Below are positions 26,633 to 35,661 of a stretch of DNA of 64,000 bases, in pieces. Position 1 is the first letter of the stretch; the number at the start of each line of letters is the position of its first letter. A model generated the notes under the pieces. It was not told the origin of the DNA. It was given only the letters and a program-made list of their open reading frames with translations, and ran no database searches. This DNA comes from Microvirga lotononidis. Its GTDB lineage: Bacteria; Pseudomonadota; Alphaproteobacteria; Rhizobiales; Beijerinckiaceae. Both the position numbers and the translations under genes were made by a program. The stretch is from contig NZ_CP141048.1 in the NCBI RefSeq assembly GCF_034627025.1, positions 3,174,001-3,238,000 of the forward strand. Reading direction: 5' to 3'.

Positions 26633-28982
26633 GCTGTCGAGCGAGAGCGATCCCACGGCGCTCGATTTCCTGTCGGGCGGTGGCGAGACCGGTTCCCTCA
26701 TGCGGACGCACGACTGGTCGGCCTCGCCGCTCGGCGCGCCGTCGACATGGCCCCAATCGCTGCGCTCGGTGGTCGGTCTGATCCTCGGCTCAAAGTTCCC
26801 GATGTTCGTCGCCTGGGGGCCCGAACTCGGCTTCTTGTACAATGATGCTTATGCGGAGATCCTCGGTGCCAAGCACCCCCGTGCGCTCGGCGCGCGCTTC
26901 CATGACGTCTGGTCCGAGATCTGGCCGGATATCTCTCCGCTGATCGAAGCGGCTCTGGCCGGCGAGGCCACCTATCGGGAGAACCTGCCGCTCCTCATGA
27001 ACCGCAAGGGATTCGACGAGCAGACGTGGTTCACATTTTCCTACTCCCCGGTGCGCGACGAGAGCGGTCGGGTGGCTGGCATGTTCTGTGCGGTTGCCGA
27101 AACAACGGGCCAAGTCCTCGCCGAGCGGCGGCAGGCTTTTCGCATCGGGCTTGAGGAGACGCTTCGCGTTCTTTCGGACCCGCGCGCCGTCATGACGGCG
27201 GCCGTCGAGGCGCTTGGACAGCATTTGGGTGCCAACCGGGTCGGATACAGCGAGGTGCAGGCCGATGATGAGACCATCGTCTGCGAGACGTGCTTCGTCG
27301 ATGGCGTGGAACCCCTCGTCGGGACTTATTCGCTTCGCGCATTCGGTCCCGACAGCATAGCGCGCCAGAGAAAGGGGCGGATCGACGTCTGTGACGACCT
27401 TGCGGCCGACCCGGCGCAGGTTCATGCCACCTGGGCGGCGATCGAGACCCGCGCCTTCGTGTCGGTGCCGCTGGTCCGCGCTGGACGCTTCACTGCCTCC
27501 CTGTACGTGAACTTTCGGGACGCTCACCGCTGGTCTACCGAAGAGGTCGAGCTGATCGAGGACGTCGCCGCGCGCACCTGGTCGGCTGTCGAGCGGGCGC
27601 GGGCCGAAGGCGCGCTTGCAGACAGCGAAAAGCGCTTCCGTGCGTTCGTCACGGCGAGCTCCGACGTGGTTTACCGCATGAGCCCCGACTGGACCGAGCT
27701 GCGCCAGCTCGAGGGAAGGGGGCTGCTCCAGGATGCGGTGGGCCCGAACGAGACATGGCTCAGCAGCTATGTTCACCCCGATGATCAGCCGCAGGTCATG
27801 GCGGCGATTCACGAAGCGATCCGGGCCAAGGGCATATTCGAGCTGGAGCATCGCGTGCGCAGGGCAGACGGAACATTCGGCTGGATCCACTCGCGCGCAT
27901 TGCCGATCCTGCGGGAGGATGGTGAGGTCGTGGAATGGTTCGGCGCCGCCAGCGACGTGACGGCCCGCCGACAGGCCGAAGAGTCCATCGAGGGGCTCGC
28001 GATGCAGCTCTCGCAGGAGCGGACCCGCCTCGCGACGCTGATCGAGAACCTGACCGTGGGCGTGGCACTTGTCGACGCGCAGGGGACAACGGTGCTGGCG
28101 AACCCAGCCTTCCGGCGTTACCGGCCGGACGCCGTCATTCCGTCGAGAGTGGCCGAGGGTGCCGAGCAGTGGATCGCCCATGACGATCAGGGCTGCCGTT
28201 TGCCGAAAAGCCAGTATCCCAGTGCGCGTGCCTTGCGTGGCGAGCTGGTCAAAGGCGTCGAGTTCCTGCACCGCCTGCCAGACGGCCAGGAGAGCTGGAC
28301 CCGGGTCAGCGGTATTCCCATTCGCGATTCCGCCGGGCGTGTGAGCGGCGCTTTGGCGGTGATCGTGGACATCGACGCGATCAAGCGCAGCGAAGAGCAC
28401 CAGCGGCTCCTGATCAACGAACTCAATCATCGCGTGAAGAACACGCTGGCTACGGTGCAGTCCATCGCCCGGCAAACGCTTCGGAATGCGCGAACGATGG
28501 ACGACGCCAAGACTGCTCTGGAAGGGCGGCTGCTGGCGCTTTCTCGGGCGCACGACGTGCTCACTCTGGAAAACTGGGAGGGAGCAGAGCTGCGCGAGAT
28601 CGCAGCCCAGGCGGTCGAGCCTTACAGCAACCGAGGCGAGGACCGGCTGCATCTGAGCGGACCCAAGGTTCGCCTGCCGCCGCGGATGGCTTTGGCCGTG
28701 GCCATGGTGCTCCAGGAGCTTGCGACGAATGCGGTGAAGTATGGTGCGCTCTCCAATGCGACAGGCGAGATCAGGATGAACTGGAAGATCGACGGGACCG
28801 CTCCCGCACGCCTTCGGTTCCGTTGGGAGGAAAGCGGAGGACCTCCGGTTCAAATGCCGACGCGAAGGGGATTTGGGAGCCGGCTGATCGAGCGAAGCCT
28901 TGCCCTGGACCTGGATGGCGACGTTCGTATCGAGTTCGCCTCGACGGGCGTCATCTGTACGGTCGACGCTCCGATTGGCTGA
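26622..28982 (+). CDS. HWE-family sensor histidine kinase with PAS and GAF domains
   Basis: 786 residues, no membrane segments, so a cytosolic sensor. Order: PAS-like domain (about 45-160, FPMFVAWGPELGFLYNDAYA), GAF (about 170-325), PAS with PAC (about 345-460, HRVRRADGTFGWIHSRALP), a second PAS (about 475-590), then the HWE kinase: phosphorylation site LLINELNHRVKNTLATVQSI, N-box ELATNAVKYGALS and the WEE of FRWEESGG. The start at 26622 lies 8 bases after AGGATCC; it overlaps the ParD remnant. No response regulator is adjacent. The signal is unknown (light, redox or other). Confidence 0.9.
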   Translation: MDTRLSSESDPTALDFLSGGGETGSLMRTHDWSASPLGAPSTWPQSLRSVVGLILGSKFPMFVAWGPELGFLYNDAYAEILGAKHPRALGARFHDVWSEIWPDISPLIEAALAGEATYRENLPLLMNRKGFDEQTWFTFSYSPVRDESGRVAGMFCAVAETTGQVLAERRQAFRIGLEETLRVLSDPRAVMTAAVEALGQHLGANRVGYSEVQADDETIVCETCFVDGVEPLVGTYSLRAFGPDSIARQRKGRIDVCDDLAADPAQVHATWAAIETRAFVSVPLVRAGRFTASLYVNFRDAHRWSTEEVELIEDVAARTWSAVERARAEGALADSEKRFRAFVTASSDVVYRMSPDWTELRQLEGRGLLQDAVGPNETWLSSYVHPDDQPQVMAAIHEAIRAKGIFELEHRVRRADGTFGWIHSRALPILREDGEVVEWFGAASDVTARRQAEESIEGLAMQLSQERTRLATLIENLTVGVALVDAQGTTVLANPAFRRYRPDAVIPSRVAEGAEQWIAHDDQGCRLPKSQYPSARALRGELVKGVEFLHRLPDGQESWTRVSGIPIRDSAGRVSGALAVIVDIDAIKRSEEHQRLLINELNHRVKNTLATVQSIARQTLRNARTMDDAKTALEGRLLALSRAHDVLTLENWEGAELREIAAQAVEPYSNRGEDRLHLSGPKVRLPPRMALAVAMVLQELATNAVKYGALSNATGEIRMNWKIDGTAPARLRFRWEESGGPPVQMPTRRGFGSRLIERSLALDLDGDVRIEFASTGVICTVDAPIG

Positions 28983-29325
28983 TGAACGAGTTTGGGCAGA
29001 GGAGGATCTCTCCCTCGGCTGCATTCGGCCGTTCCCGGGAGATAGACTCGGCGTGACGGGCGGCTGAACCGGCTCGTTCAGAGATCCATGTCCCACAATG
29101 TCAAGACGATGTCCCGGACGGTCAAGCAGATGGCGCACGCCAGCGTAGTCTGGCCAAGCAGCGACCGAGGAACACCGCATCGATCACAGAGTTTGTCCTC
29201 ATGCGATGCTCGTGCCGGCCCCTGCACCATTTGGGAATGGAGGCTCCGCTCCACGATGGATGCCGCGGGAAATATCTCTGGACGATGCATCCCGACAGGC
29301 CTGCCCAGGATAAGGAGGGCAGCTC
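28983..29325. other. Gene-free stretch
   Basis: About 340 bp between the kinase and a small secreted protein. No ORF with a ribosome site; AAGGAGGG at its right end belongs to the next gene. Nothing else recognised. Confidence 0.45.
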
Positions 29326-29676
29326 ATGCGCAGCGCACTTACAATCCTGATCGTGACCGCAGTCGCTTTCGTCATCTCTCCCCTACGAGCCGAAGCCCAA
29401 TCCAACACCCGAGGGCAATCCAACACCCGAGGAGTTGAGCAGAGCCGCCCTCTTGTCCTCAGAGTGACACCGCGCGGCTTTTCTCGCCCTGTGCCGGTCT
29501 ATCTCGTCGGTTCGACCTATGTGCCGAGGAGCGCCTTCGATCCCATAGCATTCGCTCCGCCGCTTGGGCCGTCGGCGAACAACATGGCGATCGTCCTGCC
29601 GGTGACGTCCGCCTCCTGTCAGGTGACCTCCATAAGCGGGCGAACGTTCGCAAGCCTCGGATGTCTCGGTCAGTGA
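29326..29676 (+). CDS. Small exported hypothetical protein (116 aa)
   Basis: Strong ribosome site (AAGGAGGG). Signal peptide MRSALTILIVTAVAFVISPL with cleavage near AEAQ. The mature protein begins with a tandem QSNTRG-QSNTRG coded by an exact 17-bp DNA repeat, followed by a beta-rich body with two cysteines (SASCQV, SLGCLGQ) that could form a disulfide. No family known. Periplasmic by prediction. Confidence 0.6.
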   Translation: MRSALTILIVTAVAFVISPLRAEAQSNTRGQSNTRGVEQSRPLVLRVTPRGFSRPVPVYLVGSTYVPRSAFDPIAFAPPLGPSANNMAIVLPVTSASCQVTSISGRTFASLGCLGQ

Positions 29677-29739
29677 TCATGAGGGCCTGATCGCCGATCT
29701 GGAAAGCCTCAAGGGATCCTGCCCGTTTCGCGGAAAGGC

Positions 29740-30762
29740 TCAGGCGCCCTTGGCCTGAAGATCCAGGACCGCTCCCACGATTCTGCGGTACTTGGTCTGT
29801 GTGACCTGCAGGTCTCTGAACCAGTTGACCAGATCGCCCCATGGATCATTGATCTGGTTCAACCCCGACAGGAAAGCGACGATCGTTCCCACCTCCGTCT
29901 TGCCATGGATGACCCAGTAGCCGCCAATGGTCAGAATGGCGCAGATGCCGAGTTGGTGCATGAAATTCATGAGAAAGTTCATCGAAAACTTCAGCTTGTA
30001 GACGCCCATGTTCAAACTGAAGACGATCTCGACCAAGGCACTCTCTCGAAGACTCGGTGAAGAATTGTGCCTATAGCCGCCCATGATCCCGATGCTGATC
30101 TGGCGCAGTGCTCCAATGCGGGCGCTGACCCGGCGGTTGATGGCCTGCTGCATGAGCGGAACGAAGACAAGTTGAGGGGAGAAGACCAGGAGCGTGACGG
30201 AGGCCAGCAGCGGTTGCAGGTGGATCAGGTAGCCGAAGACGCTGACCAGGATTCCACCCTGAAGCAGCGGCTCCGAGATGCAGCTCCCCACGAACCCGCC
30301 GATGGGATCGGCCTCATCCATGATCAGTGAGACCTTGATTCCATCCCTCATCGGCTGATGCTCGGTTTCCAGCTCGACGAGATCCGCGAGAAGCGAACTC
30401 CGCAGGTGCAGCACGGCACTTTCCCCGACCCAGCTCCGGTACAGATTCATGATCAGCTTGATCACGCCTCCGGCGAGCGCGATCGCCACATAGATCCCGG
30501 CCAGTGTCGCGATATCACGGGCGCTGTGGCTTCGAAGCGTGTCATTGATGATGCGTCGTTGCAGCTCGAGGGGGACAACCGCCGTGGCGAAGGTCAGGCC
30601 TGACAGGAGCGCCAGCCCAAGCTGGTGCCAGCCACTTGCCCGAATGATGAAGTCGAACAAGCCGAAGGGGGTTTCTCCGATGTTCTCCACGTTGGGAGAG
30701 GTCGACCGGCGCCATCTCCAGTGGCTCGCCTGCGGCTCAGATTGAGACCGATTCCTGCCCAC
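29740..30762 (-). CDS. ABC transporter membrane domain protein lacking an ATPase domain
   Basis: 340 residues with about six membrane helices in the arrangement of an exporter-type ABC membrane domain (LQRRIINDTLRSHSARDIAT, YRSWVGESAVLHLRSSLLAD). The C-terminal region before the missing ATPase is typical (TVGTIVAFLSGLNQI-like, here EVGTIVAFLSGLNQINDPWG). The protein stops at RRIVGAVLDLQAKGA, where the nucleotide-binding domain would begin; no Walker motifs follow. GTG start. It could be a stand-alone partner of a separate ATPase, or a truncated gene. Confidence 0.75.
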   Translation of the reverse strand: MGRNRSQSEPQASHWRWRRSTSPNVENIGETPFGLFDFIIRASGWHQLGLALLSGLTFATAVVPLELQRRIINDTLRSHSARDIATLAGIYVAIALAGGVIKLIMNLYRSWVGESAVLHLRSSLLADLVELETEHQPMRDGIKVSLIMDEADPIGGFVGSCISEPLLQGGILVSVFGYLIHLQPLLASVTLLVFSPQLVFVPLMQQAINRRVSARIGALRQISIGIMGGYRHNSSPSLRESALVEIVFSLNMGVYKLKFSMNFLMNFMHQLGICAILTIGGYWVIHGKTEVGTIVAFLSGLNQINDPWGDLVNWFRDLQVTQTKYRRIVGAVLDLQAKGA

Positions 30763-31171
30763 TGCATCGACCTATCGGTACGTGAGGCTACAAGAGGCTC
30801 GTCCTATCCAACGCCGCCAAACTCTAGCTTGCGCCGGATCGACCGATCCTGCGCGGGCGGGTGCTTGACGAAGATCAATGTTCGTTCGGTCGGCGGACCT
30901 CAAGGTTCCAAATGTGCCTCATAGGAGGAAAATGGCGGTCTCGGACAGCGACGCAAGACGGATGGATCCTGCACATTCTCGTGAGACGCCGCGGTGAAAT
31001 CTCCGCAATCGGCGGAGCTTCGTTGGAGGTGTGGCTCCTTCGGCACTGCGACCTCGTCGGGGCAAATGGGATCGGTAACTCCATCCCCCTCCTGATCTGG
31101 AGCGAGCCGGTGTTCGGAATGGTAATCCTGCCGCTGAAGACGGCTGGAGATAGCTGCGGGAGAGGTCCGAG
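30763..31171. other. Leader region upstream of the Mg ATPase, with a 21-codon ORF
   Basis: About 410 bp without a normal gene. ATAGGAGGAAAATG at 30921-30934 opens a 21-codon ORF (30932-30997, MAVSDSDARRMDPAHSRETP then R) behind a full Shine-Dalgarno sequence, though with only a 3-base spacer. It may be a leader peptide for the P-type ATPase, or chance. Confidence 0.3.
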
Positions 31172-33808
31172 ATGGTGCGGTCGGTTTCTGCGTCGGATCG
31201 AGCGCCTGTGCACCAGGACCGGGTCGACTCGGGGCGGACGCCAGCGGACACCGCTGATCGCTTCTGGATCTATTCTGCGGAGGAGAGCCTCGCCCGCACC
31301 AAGACGGGGAAGGAGGGGTTGCCCTCGATGGAAGCAGCCCGACGGTTAGCGGATGTCGGGCACAATGTCGCCGTCGAGCCGACTCGGCGCAGAATTCTTG
31401 CGAAGATCGGCAAGCGCCTCGTCGAGCCGCTGATCGCCATCCTGATCGCGGCCGCCCTGATCTCCGGCGCTACGGGGGATTGGGCAAGCTTCGGCATCAT
31501 TCTGACCATCCTGGGGCTCTCCATCGCCCTCGACGTCACGCAGGAGCATCGCGCCGAGGCTGCGGCGGAAGCTCTCAAGCGTTCAGTGGCGGTACGCTCG
31601 ACCGTCGAGCGGGACCGCAAGCCTGTCAGCCTGCCGGTCGACGAGATCGTCCCCGGCGATATCGTGCTGCTGCGGGCGGGCGACCTTGTTCCGGCAGACG
31701 GCATCGTGCTCGACAGCAAGGCGGCCCACACGAACGAGGCATTACTGACCGGCGAGCCGTTTCCGGTCGAGAAGCGACCCGGCCCGAGCGATGCGGACAC
31801 GCCGGCGGAAGCGTTCAATGCCCTGTTCGGCGGCACGGCGCTGGTGAGCGGCGAGGCGACCATGCTGGTGATCGCCACCGGTGCCCGAACCCGATTCGGC
31901 GGGATCGCAGCCGCCCTGCGGTCGGTAGAGCCGCCCACCGCCTTCGAGAAGGGGCTGCACGCCTTCGGGATCCTGATCCTGCGCATGACTGCTTTCCTGG
32001 TGCTGTTCGTCCTCCTCGCCAACCTGATGCTCCATCGGCCAGCCATCGAGTCCTTCCTCTTCGCGGTGGCACTGGCGGTCGGTCTCACGCCGGAACTGCT
32101 GCCGATGATCATGACCGTGACCTTGTCGCGTGGAGCCGTCCGCATGGCAGCCCGCAAGGTGGTCGTGAAGCGCCTCTCGGCGATTCATGATCTTGGGTCC
32201 ATGGACGTGCTCTGTACTGACAAGACCGGCACCTTGACCGAGGCCAGCATCGCGCTTGTCGGCCATCCAGGTCCCGACGGAGAGGATTCTGATCGTGTGA
32301 TCGAATTGGCTGCTGTCAACAGCCGGTTCGAGAGTGGTGTCAGGAGCGCGCTTGATGACGCCATTCTCTCGCACACGGCAAACAAATCACTCGAGACATG
32401 GCGGCGGACTGCGGATGTGCCGTTCGACTTCGAACGTCGGCGCGTTTCTGTTCTCGTGGAGAGGAACGGCGAGCGCTTTCTGATCGTGAAAGGGGCGCCC
32501 GAAGAGATTCTGGCGCGGTGTGATCAGATCGATCAAGGGACAGGGAATGCGGTTGCCCTTGTTCCTGACATGCGGGCGCAGTTGGAGCGCCTTCTCGAGG
32601 AGAAGTCCGGTCAAGGATTTCGCTGCCTCGGCGTTGCCTGGCGCAACATGCCGGCAGATCGCGACAGGCCTGCCGTTGAGGATGAGCAGGATCTTGTCTT
32701 CGCTGGATATTGCGTCTTCGTCGATCCGCCGAAGGCCTCGGCGGCTCAGGCGATCGCGCGACTGGAGGCTGCCGGAGTCAGAATCAAGATCATCTCAGGC
32801 GATGCCGCGCCGGTTCTGCGCCACATCGTCGAGACACTCAATGTCCCGGCGCGGGGTTTGCTGACCGGGGCCGAGATTGCCAAGCTCAGTGACGAGGCGC
32901 TGGCCGTACACACAGCCGAGACCGACCTTTTCGCTCGCGTGTCACCGGACCAGAAGACGCGGATCGTCCGCGCGCTTCAGGCGCGGGGCCATACGGTCGG
33001 ATTCATCGGCGACGGCATCAACGATGCTCCTGCCATCAAGGCCGCGGATGCCGGTGTGTCCGTGGATGGGGCATCCGATGTCGCCCGTGCCGCAGCCGAT
33101 ATGATCCTGCTTGAGCACGACCTGGAGGTCGTAGCCGATGGGGTCGCGGAGGGGAGAAGGACCTATGCGAACATCATGAAATACATCCGCATGGGGACCT
33201 CTTCGAATTTCGGCAATATGCTGTCGATGGCGTTCGCATCCCTGTTCCTGCCCTTCCTCCCGCTGACTCCGATCCAAGTCCTCCTCAACAATCTGCTCTA
33301 CGACGTCAGCGAAACCGGCATTCCGTTCGACAACGTCGATGAGCGCGAGATCGCTCGCCCTCATACCTGGGACATGCACGAACTGTTACGTTTCTCGCTG
33401 ATCATGGGACCGCTGTCGTCCGTGTTCGACATCGCGACCTTCATTGTTCTGCTGCAGGGTTTCGGCGCCTCGGCGGAGGTGTTTCGGACGGGGTGGTTCG
33501 TGGAATCCACGGCAACGCAGATCCTCGTCGTTTTCCTGATCCGAACCACCCTGCCGGCCTGGATCAGCTGGCCAAACAAGGTACTGGTGGCGAGTTCGCT
33601 CGGAACCCTGAACGTTGCTCTCCTCATCGCACTATCGCCCCTGGGGCGCGGCTTGGGTTTTGGAGTTCTTCCCTGGCCAATCCTGCTGATCATGGCCGCT
33701 CTTGGAACAGGCTACCTTCTCGCTGCGGAAGCGCTGAAGCGGTTCGCACTGCCCAAGCAGCGCTCGATCGGAGGGCACCAGGGCAGGCGCTTGAAAGTCA
33801 TCGGCTGA
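31172..33808 (+). CDS. P-type ATPase of the magnesium-translocating (MgtA) type
   Basis: 878 residues. Domains in order: cation ATPase N-terminal domain (SLARTKTGKEGLPSMEAARR), first membrane pair, actuator domain with TGEPFP (Thr-Gly-Glu), membrane helices with VGLTPELLPMIMT in M4, phosphorylation motif DKTGTLT (Asp at about residue 350), nucleotide domain, hinge GDGINDAPAIKAADAGVSV and a C-terminal six-helix region (MGTSSNFGNMLSMAFASLFL). The M4 segment and FNNLLYDVSE-like stretch (LLNNLLYDVSETGIPFDNVD) fit Mg2+-importing MgtA/MgtB rather than Ca2+ or K+ pumps. GAGAGG precedes the ATG. Confidence 0.88.
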   Translation: MVRSVSASDRAPVHQDRVDSGRTPADTADRFWIYSAEESLARTKTGKEGLPSMEAARRLADVGHNVAVEPTRRRILAKIGKRLVEPLIAILIAAALISGATGDWASFGIILTILGLSIALDVTQEHRAEAAAEALKRSVAVRSTVERDRKPVSLPVDEIVPGDIVLLRAGDLVPADGIVLDSKAAHTNEALLTGEPFPVEKRPGPSDADTPAEAFNALFGGTALVSGEATMLVIATGARTRFGGIAAALRSVEPPTAFEKGLHAFGILILRMTAFLVLFVLLANLMLHRPAIESFLFAVALAVGLTPELLPMIMTVTLSRGAVRMAARKVVVKRLSAIHDLGSMDVLCTDKTGTLTEASIALVGHPGPDGEDSDRVIELAAVNSRFESGVRSALDDAILSHTANKSLETWRRTADVPFDFERRRVSVLVERNGERFLIVKGAPEEILARCDQIDQGTGNAVALVPDMRAQLERLLEEKSGQGFRCLGVAWRNMPADRDRPAVEDEQDLVFAGYCVFVDPPKASAAQAIARLEAAGVRIKIISGDAAPVLRHIVETLNVPARGLLTGAEIAKLSDEALAVHTAETDLFARVSPDQKTRIVRALQARGHTVGFIGDGINDAPAIKAADAGVSVDGASDVARAAADMILLEHDLEVVADGVAEGRRTYANIMKYIRMGTSSNFGNMLSMAFASLFLPFLPLTPIQVLLNNLLYDVSETGIPFDNVDEREIARPHTWDMHELLRFSLIMGPLSSVFDIATFIVLLQGFGASAEVFRTGWFVESTATQILVVFLIRTTLPAWISWPNKVLVASSLGTLNVALLIALSPLGRGLGFGVLPWPILLIMAALGTGYLLAAEALKRFALPKQRSIGGHQGRRLKVIG

Positions 33809-33938
33809 ATGCACTTTCACGCTTCCTTCCTGAGATTTCACAGTCGGACTTGAAAAGCGCAGGCAGCGAAATCGTGATTGGTCTCTTGACCTTGCTGGAG
33901 CGCTGATGAAGCTGCTGTAAGGGCATCTACGAGACGAA

Positions 33939-33971
33939 CGAGCGGCCGTGCGCGTGCCGCACGACCGCTCG
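33939..33971. terminator. Hairpin between converging genes
   Basis: CGAGCGG-C-CGTGCG pairs with CGCACG-A-CCGCTCG, 13 bp with one mismatch, between the ATPase and doxX-like genes. GAGTTTCC follows. Probably a weak bidirectional terminator. Confidence 0.45.
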
Positions 33972-33989
33972 TGAGTTTCCTGCGAGGAG

Positions 33990-34424
33990 CTACCCGATGC
34001 GAGGGCGCAGCGAAGTTGTGCCGAGGGGCAGGGTGACGGGCTTCACGGCGAAGGCACCGTCGCCGATGAGGGCATGGGCAAGGGCGGCGAGAGCCAGGAA
34101 GGCGGGGTATTCCCAGCCGCCGTTGGGCGCGTTGAAAACCCAGCCGTTCGGGGCGTGCACGAGCAGGGCGCCCAGGAGGACCGGCAGGAGCACGACGGAC
34201 ACGGCACGGCCGTAGAAGCCCAGCAGGATAGCGGCGCCGCCGATCAGCTCGGCCAGGATGATGGGCCAGGCCAGGAAGGCCGGAAAGCCGACCTGCGTGA
34301 GGAAGCCGGCGAAACCTGGCACCGTGAAGACTGCGATCTTCAGATAGGCATGAGCGATGAACATGATGCCAAGAGCCGCGCGGAGGGCGAAAGCACCATA
34401 GGGAGCAAGGCGGGTGTCGATCAT
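33990..34424 (-). CDS. DoxX family membrane protein
   Basis: 144 residues, four membrane helices. Family pattern: LRAALGIMFIAHAYLKIAVF, FLAWPIILAELIGGAAILLG and HAPNGWVFNAPNGGWEYPAF. The central segment is closer to the DoxX proteins found beside pirin or LysR genes than to the one at 24302-24703. The start at 34424 follows CCGGAGAC. No partner gene is adjacent. Function not assigned. Confidence 0.87.
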   Translation of the reverse strand: MIDTRLAPYGAFALRAALGIMFIAHAYLKIAVFTVPGFAGFLTQVGFPAFLAWPIILAELIGGAAILLGFYGRAVSVVLLPVLLGALLVHAPNGWVFNAPNGGWEYPAFLALAALAHALIGDGAFAVKPVTLPLGTTSLRPRIG

Positions 34425-34526
34425 GGTTTTGTCTCCGGGACCCCTGTGGTCCGTGTGCCAAGAACCTGATCTTTTCATCGATGCAATGCAATTGACCTGA
34501 ATGCAGGGAAATTATTGCGATAATGC

Positions 34527-34552
34527 AAAAAGCCTCGCTTGGGGCAAGGCCT
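34527..34552 (-). terminator. Intrinsic terminator of the aldo/keto reductase transcript
   Basis: Read on the minus strand, GCCTTGC and GCGAGGC pair (one G-T) around CCCAA, followed by TTTTT. It lies 40 bases beyond the stop at 34592. Confidence 0.82.
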
Positions 34553-34591
34553 TCTGTTAGCCGGTTCGGCGGGCTAGAGCCCGATCGATGC

Positions 34592-35611
34592 TCAGGCCGC
34601 CGGAGTCGTCCAGGGAGCCCGCCCTTCGACCGGGTAGGCCGGATCGTTGTAGCCGGGCGTCGAGGGGTGCCTGGCGGGGACGAGACCGTCCACGAGGGCT
34701 TCATCCTCGGAGGTGAAACGATAATCGAGAGCCTTCAGGTAGTCGTCCCATTGCTCTTCCGTGCGCGGACCCGCGATCACCGCCGTGACGATGCGGTTGT
34801 TCAGGACCCATCCCACGGCGAACTGACCCGCGGTGATGCCGTGCGCCTCCGCATGGCGCTTGAGGTCCTGCGCGATCTGGAGGGATTCCGGGCGCCATTC
34901 GGTCTGCATCATGCGCTTGTCCTGACGGCCGGCGCGGCTCGTCTCCGGCGGCGGCGCGTCGGGGCTGTACTTGCCGGTCAGGACCCCGCGCGCGAGCGGA
35001 GAATAGGGCACGACGCCGAGGCCGTAATAGTGACAGGCGGGCAGATGCTCGACCTCGGGCATCCGGTTCATAGCGTTGTAATAGGGCTGGCTCACCACGG
35101 GCCGGTCGATGCCGAGGTCGTCGCAGAGGCGGCAGATCTCGGCCACGCGCCAGGCCTTGTGGTTCGAGACGCCGAAATACCGGATCTTGCCCTGACGCAC
35201 GAGATCGCCCAATGCGCGCACCGTCTCGGCGAGAGGCGTCGAATAGTCTTCCCTGTGGATGTAGTAGATATCGATCCAATCCGTGCCGAGGCGCTTCAGG
35301 CTCGCTTCTGCGGATTCCATGATGTGCCGCCGCGAGAGACCACGATCGTTGGGGCCTTGTCCGGTCGGATTGGCGACCTTCGTGGCGAGCACCCAGTGGG
35401 AGCGATGTGCCGCGATGGCTCTTCCGGTGATCTCCTCGGAGACGCCCTCGTTGTAGACATCGGCGGTGTCGACGAAGTTTACGCCCGCCTCACGGGCTTT
35501 CGAAATGATGCGCGCGGAGAGCGCCTCGTCGGTCGGTCCGCCGAACATCATCGTGCCCAGGCAGATCGGGGAGACCTTGAGGCCGGAACGGCCCAGGTTG
35601 CGGTAATCCAT
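34592..35611 (-). CDS. Aldo/keto reductase
   Basis: 339 residues, TIM-barrel NADPH-dependent oxidoreductase. Motifs: LGRSGLKVSPICLGTMMFGG, NFVDTADVYNEGVSEEI (active-site Asp and Tyr), LATKVANPTGQGPNDRGLSR (Lys), YYIHREDYSTP (His) and the cofactor segment VIAGPRTEEQWDDYLKAL. It is the last gene before a terminator and lies 50 bases downstream of a ketopantoate-reductase-like gene on the same strand. Near a sugar-catabolism operon, it may reduce a sugar or keto-sugar; this is inference. Confidence 0.9.
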   Translation of the reverse strand: MDYRNLGRSGLKVSPICLGTMMFGGPTDEALSARIISKAREAGVNFVDTADVYNEGVSEEITGRAIAAHRSHWVLATKVANPTGQGPNDRGLSRRHIMESAEASLKRLGTDWIDIYYIHREDYSTPLAETVRALGDLVRQGKIRYFGVSNHKAWRVAEICRLCDDLGIDRPVVSQPYYNAMNRMPEVEHLPACHYYGLGVVPYSPLARGVLTGKYSPDAPPPETSRAGRQDKRMMQTEWRPESLQIAQDLKRHAEAHGITAGQFAVGWVLNNRIVTAVIAGPRTEEQWDDYLKALDYRFTSEDEALVDGLVPARHPSTPGYNDPAYPVEGRAPWTTPAA

Positions 35612-35661
35612 GTGAAGCTCCGTCCTGATGCGGTCATCGAATAAGTCATGCAGGTGCGCTT

